Part shown: piece by piece, positions 17,768-27,455 of the stretch
Layout: each line of letters begins with the position of its first letter
How positions within the stretch are numbered: position 1 is the stretch's first letter
Source of the DNA: Phycisphaerales bacterium
Lineage (GTDB): Bacteria; Planctomycetota; Phycisphaerae; Phycisphaerales; UBA1924
Reading direction: 5' to 3'
Length of the DNA stretch: 64,000 nucleotides
Assembly: GCA_019744815.1 (NCBI GenBank)
Contig: JAIEUA010000007.1
Coordinates: 166,536-230,535, forward strand
Program-made: the position numbers and the translations under genes
The notes under the pieces: model-generated
Told to the model about the DNA's origin: nothing
The model's input: the letters and a program-made list of their open reading frames with translations, nothing else
Database searches by the model: none

Positions 17768-18985
17768 TCAGGCCGATGCCGCGGCGTGATCGAGGGCCGC
17801 ACGGAGAAGACGCTGGCTCTTGCGGATGCCCAGTGTAACATCTCCGCTGCCTCGATAGTCTACCGCCAGTGTCGAGTCGAAACCGACCGACGCCACCGCC
17901 GCGACCATCTTAAAGATGTCGTAGGCCTTGTGGGCGGGCAGAGGCTCGGCCGGAGCCGCGGGCGCGTCCCCGCCCTCGCCGGCAAAGATGTCCGCGATCA
18001 GGTCCTCCAGAGCCGCATCGTCCAGCTCCTCGACCTCATCGTCCTCGGCCTCGGGCGCAGCCTTGGCCTCGACCGGCTTCGCCGCGTCCTTGCCGCCCTC
18101 CTTGGCCGCCTTCTTGCCCTTGGAGGGCTTAGCCTCGGCCTCGCCCATCTCGGGCTTGGAATCGGGCTTGGGCTCGGACTTGCCCTTCTTCTTGGGCTTG
18201 GGCTTCGCCTCTTCGTCCTCGTCCTTGGGCGGGATCGACGTGCGGGCCGACTTCTTCTTCGGCACCTCGTCCTCGTCGTCCTCGTCGCGTTTGCGGGCCG
18301 GAGCCTTCGGCGGCAGCTTCAGGCCACCTTCCGGCGGGTCGCTGAAATCGAGCGTCGAGGCCAGCACCGCCGACGCGTACGGCGTGATCCGCCGCAGGTA
18401 CGTCACCGCCTCGTCGTCGCTCCCCGTCGCTTCGCGGGCAAACTGGAAGTCCGGCAGCGTCCCGATCCGGAAGCCGCCCACCTTCTTAATGAGGTCCGTC
18501 ATCCGTTCGGGCTTAGAGGTCAACCCCTTCGACGGGCTGACCAAGAGGTTCAGCTCCAGCCGCTCCGCCCGGTCCACGATCTTCCGCAGCCGCTGCCACA
18601 CCAACTGCATCGCGTTGTCGTCGTCAGGGGCCTCCACCCGCAGCGCCGCGGCGGTGCAAGACAGGATCTGCGCCGCTTGGATCACCCGGTGCATCCGCTC
18701 AATCGCGGCCTCCGCGGCCGCGGCGTCATTGGTCCCCAGGTTCTGCGATTGGGCCTCGATGAGCAGCAGGCAGGGGCACCCCGCCCGGTCGGCCCGCTCC
18801 CGGAACGCCTCCAGCTTGCGCCGGTCGGCTCCGACCAGCAGATCGGTGGTCAGGTTCAGGCCGCCCAGACCCAGCACCTCCCGGGTGTACTGAGGAAGGT
18901 CCGCCAGGGCCAGCGACGGCGGCGTCTTGCCCGGTTGGCCGAGCAATTGCCCTCGGAGGCAGGAGGCATTCAGAGTCAGCAGCAT
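17768..18985 (-). CDS. Xylose-isomerase-like TIM-barrel protein with long charged insert
   Basis: 405 residues from ATG (MLLTLNASCLRGQLLGQPGK); upstream extension is rejected. Segments such as LLLIEAQSQNLG, ELNLLVSPSKGLTSKPERM and KKVGGFRIGTLPDF match strands of the sugar-phosphate isomerase/epimerase (AP endonuclease 2) fold, and the end VGFDSTLAVDYRGSGDVTLG matches its final strand. Between the sixth and last strands lies about 130 residues rich in Lys, Glu, Asp and Pro (KRDEDDEDEVPKKK, EAKPKPKKKGKSEPKP), likely disordered. The family metal ligands are not all obvious, so enzymatic activity is uncertain. Confidence 0.75.
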   Translation of the reverse strand: MLLTLNASCLRGQLLGQPGKTPPSLALADLPQYTREVLGLGGLNLTTDLLVGADRRKLEAFRERADRAGCPCLLLIEAQSQNLGTNDAAAAEAAIERMHRVIQAAQILSCTAAALRVEAPDDDNAMQLVWQRLRKIVDRAERLELNLLVSPSKGLTSKPERMTDLIKKVGGFRIGTLPDFQFAREATGSDDEAVTYLRRITPYASAVLASTLDFSDPPEGGLKLPPKAPARKRDEDDEDEVPKKKSARTSIPPKDEDEEAKPKPKKKGKSEPKPDSKPEMGEAEAKPSKGKKAAKEGGKDAAKPVEAKAAPEAEDDEVEELDDAALEDLIADIFAGEGGDAPAAPAEPLPAHKAYDIFKMVAAVASVGFDSTLAVDYRGSGDVTLGIRKSQRLLRAALDHAAASA

Positions 18986-19298
18986 CGGTTGGCACTGTAG
19001 CGACGCCGCCGCGATCGGGCCGGACACGCCTTCCCGATCCGCTCGCTCACGCCTTCTTGGTGGCCCACACCCCCTCAAACAACAAGACGGTCGAGGCCTT
19101 TCAGCCGCGACCGTCCGGAGGGGAAAAAGGTAACAGCTCCAAGATACCACAAGCGAACCGCCCGAGTCAAATGGCAACCGGGGCTCTCCCTCGAGTTTTC
19201 GATGAGTAACTTTGCTGTTCTCGGACTGGTGCGCCGACTTTCGCCACGCCACGCTCCGTTCCCGCTACGCTACCGCCCGCTCACTTCTGGAGATCTCC
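18986..19298. other. Divergent intergenic region without a recognised gene
   Basis: 313 bp between the TIM-barrel gene and gcvH. It must hold promoters for both. I see no tandem array, palindrome family or convincing small gene in it; the only open frames are extensions of the flanking genes. Confidence 0.5.
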
Positions 19299-19682
19299 AT
19301 GCCCAGCCCCGCCGATCGCAAGTACTCCGAATCCCACGAATGGCACAAGCTCGAGGGCGACACGCTCACCCTCGGCATCTCCCGCTTCGCCGTCGACGCC
19401 CTCACCGACGTCACCTACGTCCAGATGAAGAAGGTCGGCACCACCTTCAAGCCCGGCGACATCGTCGGCGAGGTCGAGAGCGTCAAGACCACCAGCGACA
19501 TCTACTGCTTCGTCGCCGGCACGATCACCGAGGTCAACGCCGCCCTCAACGACAACCCCGGCCTCATCAACGAGGACCCGTACACCAAGGGCTGGCTGAT
19601 CAAGATCAAGGTCTCCGACTCCTCCGGCCTGGCCAAGCTCATGGACGCCGCGGCGTACGACAAGGCCCACCCCGCGGCGTAG
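19299..19682 (+). CDS. gcvH: Glycine cleavage system H protein
   Basis: 127 residues, the standard size, from an ATG with GGAG 7 nt upstream. Starts PADRKYSESHEWHKLEGD (family Y...HEW). The lipoyl-lysine is in GEVESVKTTSDIY and the fold continues VAGTITEVNAAL and NPGLINEDPYTKGWLIKI. The H protein carries the aminomethyl intermediate between GcvP, GcvT and the L protein. No gcvT, gcvP or lipoate gene is adjacent, so it is a stand-alone copy here; lipoylation relay is an alternative role. Confidence 0.95.
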   Translation: MPSPADRKYSESHEWHKLEGDTLTLGISRFAVDALTDVTYVQMKKVGTTFKPGDIVGEVESVKTTSDIYCFVAGTITEVNAALNDNPGLINEDPYTKGWLIKIKVSDSSGLAKLMDAAAYDKAHPAA

Positions 19683-19783
19683 AGCTCAAATCTCAAAGCT
19701 CAAAGCAGCAAATGGGAACAGCGAATCCGAACGCACGTGGTGCTCGATCTGAGCTTTGAGCTTTATCGCTTTGAGCTTTTCCC
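19683..19783. repeat. Inverted pair of 7-bp tandem arrays (GCTCAAA type)
   Basis: Starts directly after the gcvH stop: heptamers GCTCAAA, TCTCAAA, GCTCAAA, then about 30 nt of unrelated sequence, then the complementary type GAGCTTT, GAGCTTT, ATCGCTTT, GAGCTTT up to the next ATG. The arms could pair and act as a terminator or processing signal between gcvH and the ABC transporter. Confidence 0.7.
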
Positions 19784-20518
<735 letters not shown>

Positions 20519-23322
20519 CCGCAGCATCCTGCTGCTCTTGGTCGTCGCGCTCTCCGCAGCCCTGGTCTGCGGCGTGGCCACCGCCATGGCGAGCGTGACC
20601 GAGTCGCTTCGCGCCCGCATGATCGGCGCCGTCGGCACCGCCGACCTCAAGATCGTCTCCCCCGCCTCCGCCAAACCCCTCGACGACGCGCTGCTCGCGA
20701 CCATCCGCCGCTGGCAAGAAGTCGACACCGCCGAAGGCCGCCTCCGCGCCGCCGCCGCGCTGCGTGCCGTGCGCCCGACATGGCCGACACCCAAGGCCGA
20801 CGACGCCTCCGTCTCTCCGTCTCTTCACCGCACCGTCCGTTCCTTCGCCGTCAACGTCTACTTCGAGTCCTTCCGCCCCGGCTTCGACGAGATCCACCGC
20901 CCCGTCGCGCTGGTCGAGGGCCGCATGCCCCTCAACGCCTCCGAGATCGCCGTCGATCAGACCGTGATCGATCGCCTCCGCGGCATCGAGAGCAAAGCCG
21001 GGCGCCGCAGCGGCACCCTCTCGGCCCTCATCAGCGGCACGCCCCCCACCGTCGAAGAAGGCACCGCGGACGCCAACCAAGACCTCGGCCCCGAATCCGC
21101 TCGCGACGCCGCCGACGCCGCCGCACTCAACGAGAAGTTTCGTGTCGCGCTCGGCCAATCCATCGAGTTCATCCCCGCGGGCAAGCCGCCGATGAAGCTC
21201 ACCATCGTCGGCGTCGCGCCCTACGGCGTGCTCGGCGGCCGCCCCCGCGCCTGGATGACCCCCGACGCCCTCGCCGCCGCCACCGACCAGGTCGGTCGCT
21301 TCAACGAGATCGAGATCATCCTCCGCCCAGGGCTCAACCCCGAGACGGTCGCCGCCGCCCACCGCGCCGAGATGCCCGACGACACCGTCCTGCAATCCAC
21401 CGCCAAGGTCACCTCGAATCTCGAACAGAACCTCCGCGCCAATCAACTCGGCCTCATCGTCGCCTCGACGATGGCGTTCCTCTCCGCCTCGTTCATCATC
21501 CTCACCGGCATGACCACCGGCGTGGTCGAACGCCAGCGCGAGCTCGCCATCCTCCGCTGCATCGGCGCCGCCCGCCGCCAGATCGCCGCGTCACAGATCA
21601 TGGTCGGCCTGCTCATCGGCACCGCCGGCTCGCTGCTCGGTGCGCCCCTCGGCGTCGCCATCGCCAGCCTCGTCATCTGGTGGTTCCAGACCGATTTCAA
21701 GATCGATCTCGCCTTCCCGTGGTTCGGGCTCGCCGTCGGCGTCATCGGCTCGATCACGGCCGGCCTGCTCGGCGCCGCCTTCCCCGCCTGGCGGGCCGCC
21801 CGCATGGAGCCGCTGAAGGCGCTCACCTCCCGCGCCGAGATCCCCAAGCAGTCGTCGATCTGGAAACTGCTCGCAATCTGCGTCGTGATGCTGCTGACGC
21901 ACCTGGTCATCGTCGCGTTCACCAACACGCCCAGCGCAATCTTCATCCTCTACGTCTCGCTCGCCTTGCCCTGCATGTTCTTCGGCTACTTCCTGCTCGG
22001 CGTGCCGCTCACCGCCGCCGTCGTCGAGGTCGCCGGCCCCGCCATCGCACGCCTCCTCGGCGTCCCCCGCACACTGCTCGAGCGCAGCATCCGCCGCACG
22101 CCCTACCGCCACGGCTTCACCGCCGGCGCCCTCATGGCCGGCCTCGCCCTCATGATCGCCATCTGGACCCAGGGCGCGAGCTTCGCCCAGGACTGGCTGG
22201 GCAAGATGCAGTTCCCCGACGCCTTCGTCACCGGCCTAGCGCTCAGCGACAAGAGCGTCGACAAGCTCCGCTCGATGAAGGACATCACCGGGGCCACGCC
22301 GCTCTCGATCGTCCGCGTCGAGGCCGGTGCTCCGTCCATCGGCCCGATGCGCCACCTCAAGACGATGTTCATCGGCTTCGACCCCGACTCGTTCTTCTCG
22401 ATGATGAACATCACCTGGGTGCAGGGCGACAAGGAGCACGCCCAGAAACGCCTCAACCAGGGCGACGCCATCATCGTCGCCCGCGAATTCCTCGCCAGCA
22501 AGGGCCTGGGCCTGGGCGACCGCGTCACCGTCAAGTATCAATCGCGCTCCAGCGATTTCGAGATCGTCGGCGTCGTCACCAGCCCGGGCCTCGACATCGT
22601 CTCCAACTTCTTCGATCTGGGCGACATGTACGTCGATCAGGCCGTCTCCGCCGTCTTCGGCTCGCGCGCCGCCCTCCGCGACCGCCTCCTCGGCGGCGGC
22701 GATCCTCCCACTCAGCTCATCTCGCTCTCACTCGCCAAAGGCTCCGACGATGTGAAAGTCGCCGGCGAAGTCCGCACCGCCATGATGGAATACGGCGTGC
22801 TCGACGTCGGCACCGGCCGCACGCTCAAGAATGTCATCAACGGCGCCATCGGCCGCAGCCTCTACATCGTCTCCGCCATCGCCCTGATGTCCATGCTCGT
22901 CGCCAGCCTGGGCGTCGCGAACCTGATCGTCGCCGCGATCGAGGGCCGCCGTTTCGAGTTCGGGGTGCTCCGCGCCGTCGGCGCCTCGCGCTGGATGGTC
23001 TGCCGCCTCGTCCTCGCCGAGGCCGTCGTCGTCGCTCTCTCCGCCGCCATCCTCGGCACCATGATGGGCCTCCAAGGCTCCTACGGCGGCAAGCGCCTCA
23101 ACGCCGTCATCGCCGGCATCGATCTCACCCTCCGCCCCGAGTTCACCCCAATCGCCACCGGCTGGCTGATCGTCATCGCGCTCACGCTGCTCGCCGCCGC
23201 CCCCGCGGTGCTCGCGCTCTCTCGCAAGGAACCGAGAGAACTGCTCGGCGCCGTCCGCGGCTGATGATCGCCTCCCACCCTCGCGCTTTCGAAGTCTCCC
23301 AACACCCCCGCGCCGAGCCCCT

Positions 23323-23425
23323 CCCTGTTCCCCCGTTTCCCTGTTCCCCTGTTCCCCTGTTCCCCTGTTCCCCTGTTCCCCTGCTCCACTGCTCCGCTGC
23401 TCCACTGCTCCACTGCTCCCCTGTT
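23323..23425. repeat. 8-bp tandem array (TTCCCCTG / CTCCACTG)
   Basis: Six near-identical TTCCCCTG units are followed by CTCCACTG and CTCCGCTG variants, for roughly 12 octamers. The array starts about 60 nt after the permease stop. It is directly next to the left end of the RAYT element. Confidence 0.85.
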
Positions 23426-23437
23426 CGCCGCATTCCC

Positions 23438-24126
23438 GCCCGTGAAACGGGCGACCGGGCGTTGCCAGAGGCGCAGCCTCTGGTGAGCCTGCTTTCTCCA
23501 ACACTTCTTGTCCTCTTGCCCCGCCCATGAAATGGGCGGGCGTCGCTCACTCAAAGACATAGCGAGCATCGAACTCAATCTCATGCTTGCTCAGCAACGC
23601 CAAAAACTCATCTCGAAACGACATCACCTTGTGATGCTGCTTCTGGCCTCGCACATACCGCTCAACCTCATCCAGCACCGATCTGCTCACCGAGAACCCT
23701 CCGTACCCCCTCTGCCAGGCAAAGCTCTTCATCCCATCGATATCTTGGTGCAGCCATTTCGATGATCGCGACTTGACCTCACGGACCAACTCCGCCAACG
23801 ACACGTCCGCCGCACACCGCATCAGCAAGTGAACATGATCCGGCATCCCGCCCGCAGCGATCAGCGTGCCGCGCAGCTCGCGTGCGATCCCGCCACAGAA
23901 CGCGTACAACCGATCCTCGAACTCGTCCCGGATCAGTGGCTCGCGTTCCTTGGTGCTGAACACGACATGGAAGTACGACTGCGTCCAAGATGATGGCATC
24001 GCCACAATGTACCTAACGCCCGCCCCTTTCACGGGCGGGCTGGCAGTCTGATCAACTGTGCAGTTGTGGCTCTCTGACCAGAGGCTGCGCCTCTGGCAAC
24101 GCCCGAAATGCCCGCTTCACGGGCAT
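23438..24126. mobile_element. RAYT/REP element: transposase gene between inverted palindromes
   Basis: A 29-bp sequence (CGGGCGTTGCCAGAGGCGCA..., 23456-23484) is repeated exactly in inverted orientation at 24077-24105. Each copy contains the perfect palindrome CCAGAGGC GCA GCCTCTGG. Outside and inside these are REP hairpins GCCCGTGAAACGGGC (near 23439), GCCCATGAAATGGGC (near 23525), and the complementary-loop forms near 24020 and 24110 (GCCCGCTTCACGGGC). The enclosed gene is a Y1 HUH transposase. This is the typical arrangement of a REP-associated tyrosine transposase with its target repeats. Confidence 0.85.
23547..23999 (-). CDS. REP-associated tyrosine transposase (IS200/IS605-like, Y1 HUH)
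   Basis: 150 residues from ATG (MPSSWTQSYFHVVFSTKERE), the usual start in this family. HUH motif in GGMPDHVHLLM. The catalytic Tyr is probably in EVERYVRGQKQHH, after WQRGYGGFSVS, the hallmark pattern of this TnpA subfamily. It nicks and joins single-stranded DNA at REP-like hairpins. The protein appears intact. It is flanked by inverted REP hairpins, which supports the RAYT assignment rather than a plain IS200. Confidence 0.92.
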   Translation of the reverse strand: MPSSWTQSYFHVVFSTKEREPLIRDEFEDRLYAFCGGIARELRGTLIAAGGMPDHVHLLMRCAADVSLAELVREVKSRSSKWLHQDIDGMKSFAWQRGYGGFSVSRSVLDEVERYVRGQKQHHKVMSFRDEFLALLSKHEIEFDARYVFE

Positions 24127-24139
24127 CAATCCAGCTCGG

Positions 24140-24754
24140 CTAAGCCGCATTCCGCAATTCGTCATACCGCCGACGCAGGCTCTCGTCGCGCAGCACCATG
24201 TAGCACTTGCTGATCCGCGCGAACATGCGGCTGGCTTCCTGATCCGGCGCATAGTCCGGGTGGTACTTCCGCGCCAGCCGCCGGTACGCCGCCCGGATCT
24301 CTTCTCCGGTTGCGGAAGGCGCCACCCCAAGCGTGGCGTAGAGATCCTCGATCTCGACGCTGGTCGGCAGGATCTCACGACCCGCCGCCGCAGCATCGAG
24401 CAGACGCTCGACATCCGCGCGGGTCTGAGCGTCGGCGTCGAAGAAGTGCAAACCGATGTTCCAGACGTTCTTCTGCACCTGACTGGTCCAGGCAACGCGG
24501 GCCAGAACAAAGATCTTCACATCGCCACAGGTGAGCGAGATCTCAAAGACGTGCCCACGCTTCACCGCCGGCTCGCTGTGCGCGACAATGCGGGCTCCCT
24601 CGGTGGAGAGATCGACGATGCTGCCCAGGGCGCAGTCGGTCAGGCGGGTGTCGTATCGCTTGGACGTACGGGTGAACTTCGGCTTGTCCGCCGCGGGCTT
24701 CTCGGCTGCGGGCGAACCCTGCTTCTTCCGGAGTTTGTCCACGAGCCAGCGCAT
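24140..24754 (-). CDS. PilZ-DnaJ fusion protein
   Basis: 204 residues from ATG (MRWLVDKLRKKQGS); an upstream in-frame extension has no coding look. Residues 30-120 form a PilZ domain: R33 and R37 in SKRYDTRL make the RxxxR motif and D48-S50-G53 in IVDLSTEGARI make DxSxxG, so the c-di-GMP-binding residues are present, with shorter spacing than usual. Residues 137-200 form a J domain: DLYATLGVAPSATGEEIRAA and HPD (165-167) in YHPDYAPD. J domains stimulate DnaK. A fusion of the two would make a c-di-GMP-responsive co-chaperone; that is inference. The gene is divergent from uvrB. Confidence 0.87.
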   Translation of the reverse strand: MRWLVDKLRKKQGSPAAEKPAADKPKFTRTSKRYDTRLTDCALGSIVDLSTEGARIVAHSEPAVKRGHVFEISLTCGDVKIFVLARVAWTSQVQKNVWNIGLHFFDADAQTRADVERLLDAAAAGREILPTSVEIEDLYATLGVAPSATGEEIRAAYRRLARKYHPDYAPDQEASRMFARISKCYMVLRDESLRRRYDELRNAA

Positions 24755-24997
24755 AACGGTCCATCGGACGCTGCGAGCCGTGCATTGAGCCGCGACCACC
24801 CCGCACGTCGCAGCGACGCCGCAAGACGGTGGACCATGACAATCCTGTCGGAAGCACCGGCAGAACAGGTGTGTTCTCGGGCGTTCGCCAACGACCTTTC
24901 GAGCCGTCCGGAACCGATCCTTCTGCCACCCCCGGGCTCTCAGGGACACTTCCGCTGCGGCCCGGCCGCTCCGCTCGCCTCCCCTCTATCCTCGCCC

Positions 24998-27259
24998 GTG
25001 CCGACCTCTTCTTCACAGCGTCCGTTCGAGGTAGTCGCGCCGTTCAAGCCGATGGGCGATCAGCCCCGCGCGATCGAGCAACTGACGCAGGGCCTCCGCA
25101 GCGGCAAGCCCGCGGTCTGCCTCCTCGGCGCCACCGGCACCGGCAAGACCTTCACGATGGCCAACGTCATCGCCAACCTCGGCAAGCCGACGCTCATCAT
25201 CAGCCACAACAAAACGCTCGCCGCACAGCTCTACGAGGAGCTCCGCGAGTTCCTGCCCAAGAACAGCGTCAACTACTTCGTCTCCTACTACGACTACTAC
25301 CAGCCCGAGGCGTACATCCCGCAGCGCGACATCTACATCGAAAAGGACTCCTCGCGCAACGACGATCTCGACCAGCTCCGGCTCGCGGCGACCAGCAACA
25401 TCCTCAGCCGCCGAGACACCGTCGTCGTCGCCAGCGTCTCGTGCATCTTCGGCCTGGGCAACCCGATCTCCTACGGCGAGCGCGTCCTGACCATCACCAA
25501 AGGCTCGCGCGTCGATCGCCGCGACTTCCTGATGGCTCTCTCGCAGATGCAGTACACCCGCAGCGAGATCGAGTTCAAGCGGGCCCAGTTCCGCGTCCGC
25601 GGCGACGCCCTCGAGGTCTGGCCCGCGTACGAGAAATACGCCGTCCGCATCGAGCTCTTCGGCGACGAGATCGACCGCGTCGACCTCATCAACCCCACCA
25701 GCGGCGAGGTGCTCGCCGAAGAACGCCAGTTCTTCCTCTTCCCCGCCGTCCACCACATGATGCCCGAGGACCAGATGCAGTCGGTGCTGACGGCCATCCG
25801 GAGCGAGATGGATGCCCGCGTGCTGGAGCTGCGCTCGCAGGGGAAGCTGCTCGAAGCCCAACGCCTCATCAGCCGCACCAAGTACGACCTCGAACTGCTC
25901 GAAGAAACGGGCATGTGCCAGGGAATCGAGAACTACTCGCGCTTCATGGACGGCCGCCAGCCGGGCGAGCGGCCCTACACGCTGATGGATTACTTCGATT
26001 TTGCGCCGACCGCCGATGCTGGAAGAAGAGACGGAGAGACGGAGAGACAGAGAGACGGAGTTCAAGACCCAGCTTCTCCCACTTCGTCTCTTCGTCTCTC
26101 CGTTTCTTCGTCTCTTCCCGCTCGACCGAACTACCGCGACTGGCTCCTCATCATCGATGAATCACACGTGACGTTGCCGCAGATCCGGGCGATGTACAAC
26201 GGCGATCAGGCCCGCAAGACAGTGCTGGTCGACCACGGCTTCCGCCTGCCCAGCGCGCTCGACAACCGCCCGCTGCGGTTCGAGGAGTTCGAGGCCATCG
26301 TCCCCCAGATCGCGTACGTAAGCGCGACGCCAGGGCCGTACGAGCTCCAGCGCACCGGCGGCGAGGTCGCCGAGCAGGTGATCCGCCCCACCGGGCTCTT
26401 GGATCCCGTCATCGAAGTGAAGCCGGCGCAGGGACAGGTGCCGGACTTGATCGAACGCTGCCAGGAGCGCGTCGCCAAGGGCGAACGCGTACTCGTCACC
26501 GCGCTCACCAAGCGGCTTTGCGAGGACCTCACGAGCTACCTCGACCAGAATGGCCTGCGGGTGCGGTACCTCCACAGCGAGGTCGAGACACTCGAACGCG
26601 TGGCGATCCTCACCGACCTGCGGCTTGGCGAGTTCGACGTGCTCGTCGGCGTCAACCTGCTCCGCGAAGGCCTCGACCTGCCCGAGGTCTCGCTCGTCTG
26701 CATCCTCGACGCCGACAAGGAAGGGTTCCTGCGTTCACCGACCAGTCTCATCCAGCAAATGGGCCGCGCGGCACGCAACGTCAACGCGCTCGTGATCATG
26801 TACGCCGATCAGATGACCCCCGCGATGCAGGCCGCGATCAGCGAAACCGAGCGTCGCCGCACCAAGCAGATCGCGTACAACACCGCCCACGGCATCGTGC
26901 CGACGACCATCAAGAAAGAGATCCGCCGCGGGATGGAGATCAGCCTCAAGGGCCGCAAACAGGCCCGCGAGAGCCTCTACGAGAAGGAAACCGAATACGA
27001 GATCGAAGACCTCATCGAAACCATCCGCACCGAGATGCGCGAGAGTGCGGCCAAGCTCGACTTCGAATCCGCCGCCGTCCTGCGTGATCAGCTGAAGTCG
27101 CTCGAAGCAAAGCTGGAGAAGGCAACCAAGTCCGGCGGCTCCACCAAAGTGCGGCGATCAGAACTGTCCGCGAACGCCGAAGCCAAGAACCGCAAACGCC
27201 CCGGCATGCCCGGCGTGAAGATCACCAAGCAAATGCGGAAGAAGGGCAGTGGGAAGTAG
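24998..27259 (+). CDS. uvrB: Excinuclease ABC subunit B with in-frame repeat insertion
   Basis: 753 residues from GTG, which gives the family-like start PTSSSQRPFEVVAPFKPMGD; an ATG 162 nt upstream would add a non-homologous tail. Walker A GATGTGKTFT, beta-hairpin YYDYYQPEAYIPQRD, Walker B LLIIDESHVTLPQ, helicase motifs VSATPGPYEL and QQMGRAARN, and a C-terminal UVR domain (KLDFESAAVLRDQLKSLE). UvrB verifies lesions and recruits UvrC. Oddly, about 40 residues (RRDGETERQRDG ... LRLSVSSSL) separate MDYFDFAP from DWLLIIDESH, where homologues have only a few residues; they are encoded by an octamer repeat. Confidence 0.96.
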   Translation: MPTSSSQRPFEVVAPFKPMGDQPRAIEQLTQGLRSGKPAVCLLGATGTGKTFTMANVIANLGKPTLIISHNKTLAAQLYEELREFLPKNSVNYFVSYYDYYQPEAYIPQRDIYIEKDSSRNDDLDQLRLAATSNILSRRDTVVVASVSCIFGLGNPISYGERVLTITKGSRVDRRDFLMALSQMQYTRSEIEFKRAQFRVRGDALEVWPAYEKYAVRIELFGDEIDRVDLINPTSGEVLAEERQFFLFPAVHHMMPEDQMQSVLTAIRSEMDARVLELRSQGKLLEAQRLISRTKYDLELLEETGMCQGIENYSRFMDGRQPGERPYTLMDYFDFAPTADAGRRDGETERQRDGVQDPASPTSSLRLSVSSSLPARPNYRDWLLIIDESHVTLPQIRAMYNGDQARKTVLVDHGFRLPSALDNRPLRFEEFEAIVPQIAYVSATPGPYELQRTGGEVAEQVIRPTGLLDPVIEVKPAQGQVPDLIERCQERVAKGERVLVTALTKRLCEDLTSYLDQNGLRVRYLHSEVETLERVAILTDLRLGEFDVLVGVNLLREGLDLPEVSLVCILDADKEGFLRSPTSLIQQMGRAARNVNALVIMYADQMTPAMQAAISETERRRTKQIAYNTAHGIVPTTIKKEIRRGMEISLKGRKQARESLYEKETEYEIEDLIETIRTEMRESAAKLDFESAAVLRDQLKSLEAKLEKATKSGGSTKVRRSELSANAEAKNRKRPGMPGVKITKQMRKKGSGK
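26021..26118. repeat. 8-bp tandem inverted arrays inside uvrB
   Basis: The left arm has GAGACGGA-type octamers (26021-26060) and the right arm has CGTCTCTT/CGTCTCTC octamers (26082-26118). The arms are complementary and about 38 nt long. The same units form the intergenic array near 16.77 kb. The total length keeps the uvrB frame open. Confidence 0.85.
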
Positions 27260-27309
27260 GCACTAAGCACCAGGCACTAGGCACTGGGCACTGGGCACTA
27301 GGCACTAGG
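27259..27309. repeat. 7-bp tandem array (GGCACTA/GGCACTG) at the uvrB stop
   Basis: Seven heptamers, GGCACTA or GGCACTG with one AGCACCA variant. The first G of the array is the last base of the uvrB TAG stop. Confidence 0.85.
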
Positions 27310-27339
27310 AAAAGGCATCAGGCATCCGGGAAAGAAAAA

Positions 27340-27359
27340 GGCAGCCGGTGTGGGCTGCC
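27340..27359 (+). terminator. Possible uvrB terminator hairpin
   Basis: GGCAGCC / GGCTGCC 7-bp stem with a GGTGTG loop, preceded by an A-run (which would serve as the T-run for the opposite strand). It lies between two tandem arrays in the convergent gap between uvrB and the anti-sigma gene. Confidence 0.55.
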
Positions 27360-27363
27360 CTGA

Positions 27364-27455
27364 TTTGGCCATTTGCCATTTGCCATTTGCCATTTGCTAT
27401 TTGCTATTTGCTATTTGCTATTTGCTATTTGCTATTTGCTAGTTGCTAGTTGCTA
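27364..27455. repeat. 7-bp tandem array at the anti-sigma stop
   Basis: On the minus strand, about 13 heptamers: two AACTAGC, about seven AAATAGC and four AAATGGC. The first unit includes the TAG stop of the anti-sigma gene. The ordered variants (one type at each end) suggest growth by slippage with older variants displaced. Confidence 0.88.

Noticed and set aside
20801..20840. Tandem CGTCTCT units inside the ABC permease
   Set aside because: Only two units are present in otherwise ordinary coding sequence, so they are probably chance.
23323..23425. CRISPR array
   Set aside because: The repeat unit is 8 bp and directly tandem with no spacers; no cas genes are in the window.
24260..24997. 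N-terminal extension of uvrB
   Set aside because: The upstream in-frame sequence overlaps the divergent PilZ-DnaJ gene and does not resemble UvrB; the GTG start gives the family N-terminus.
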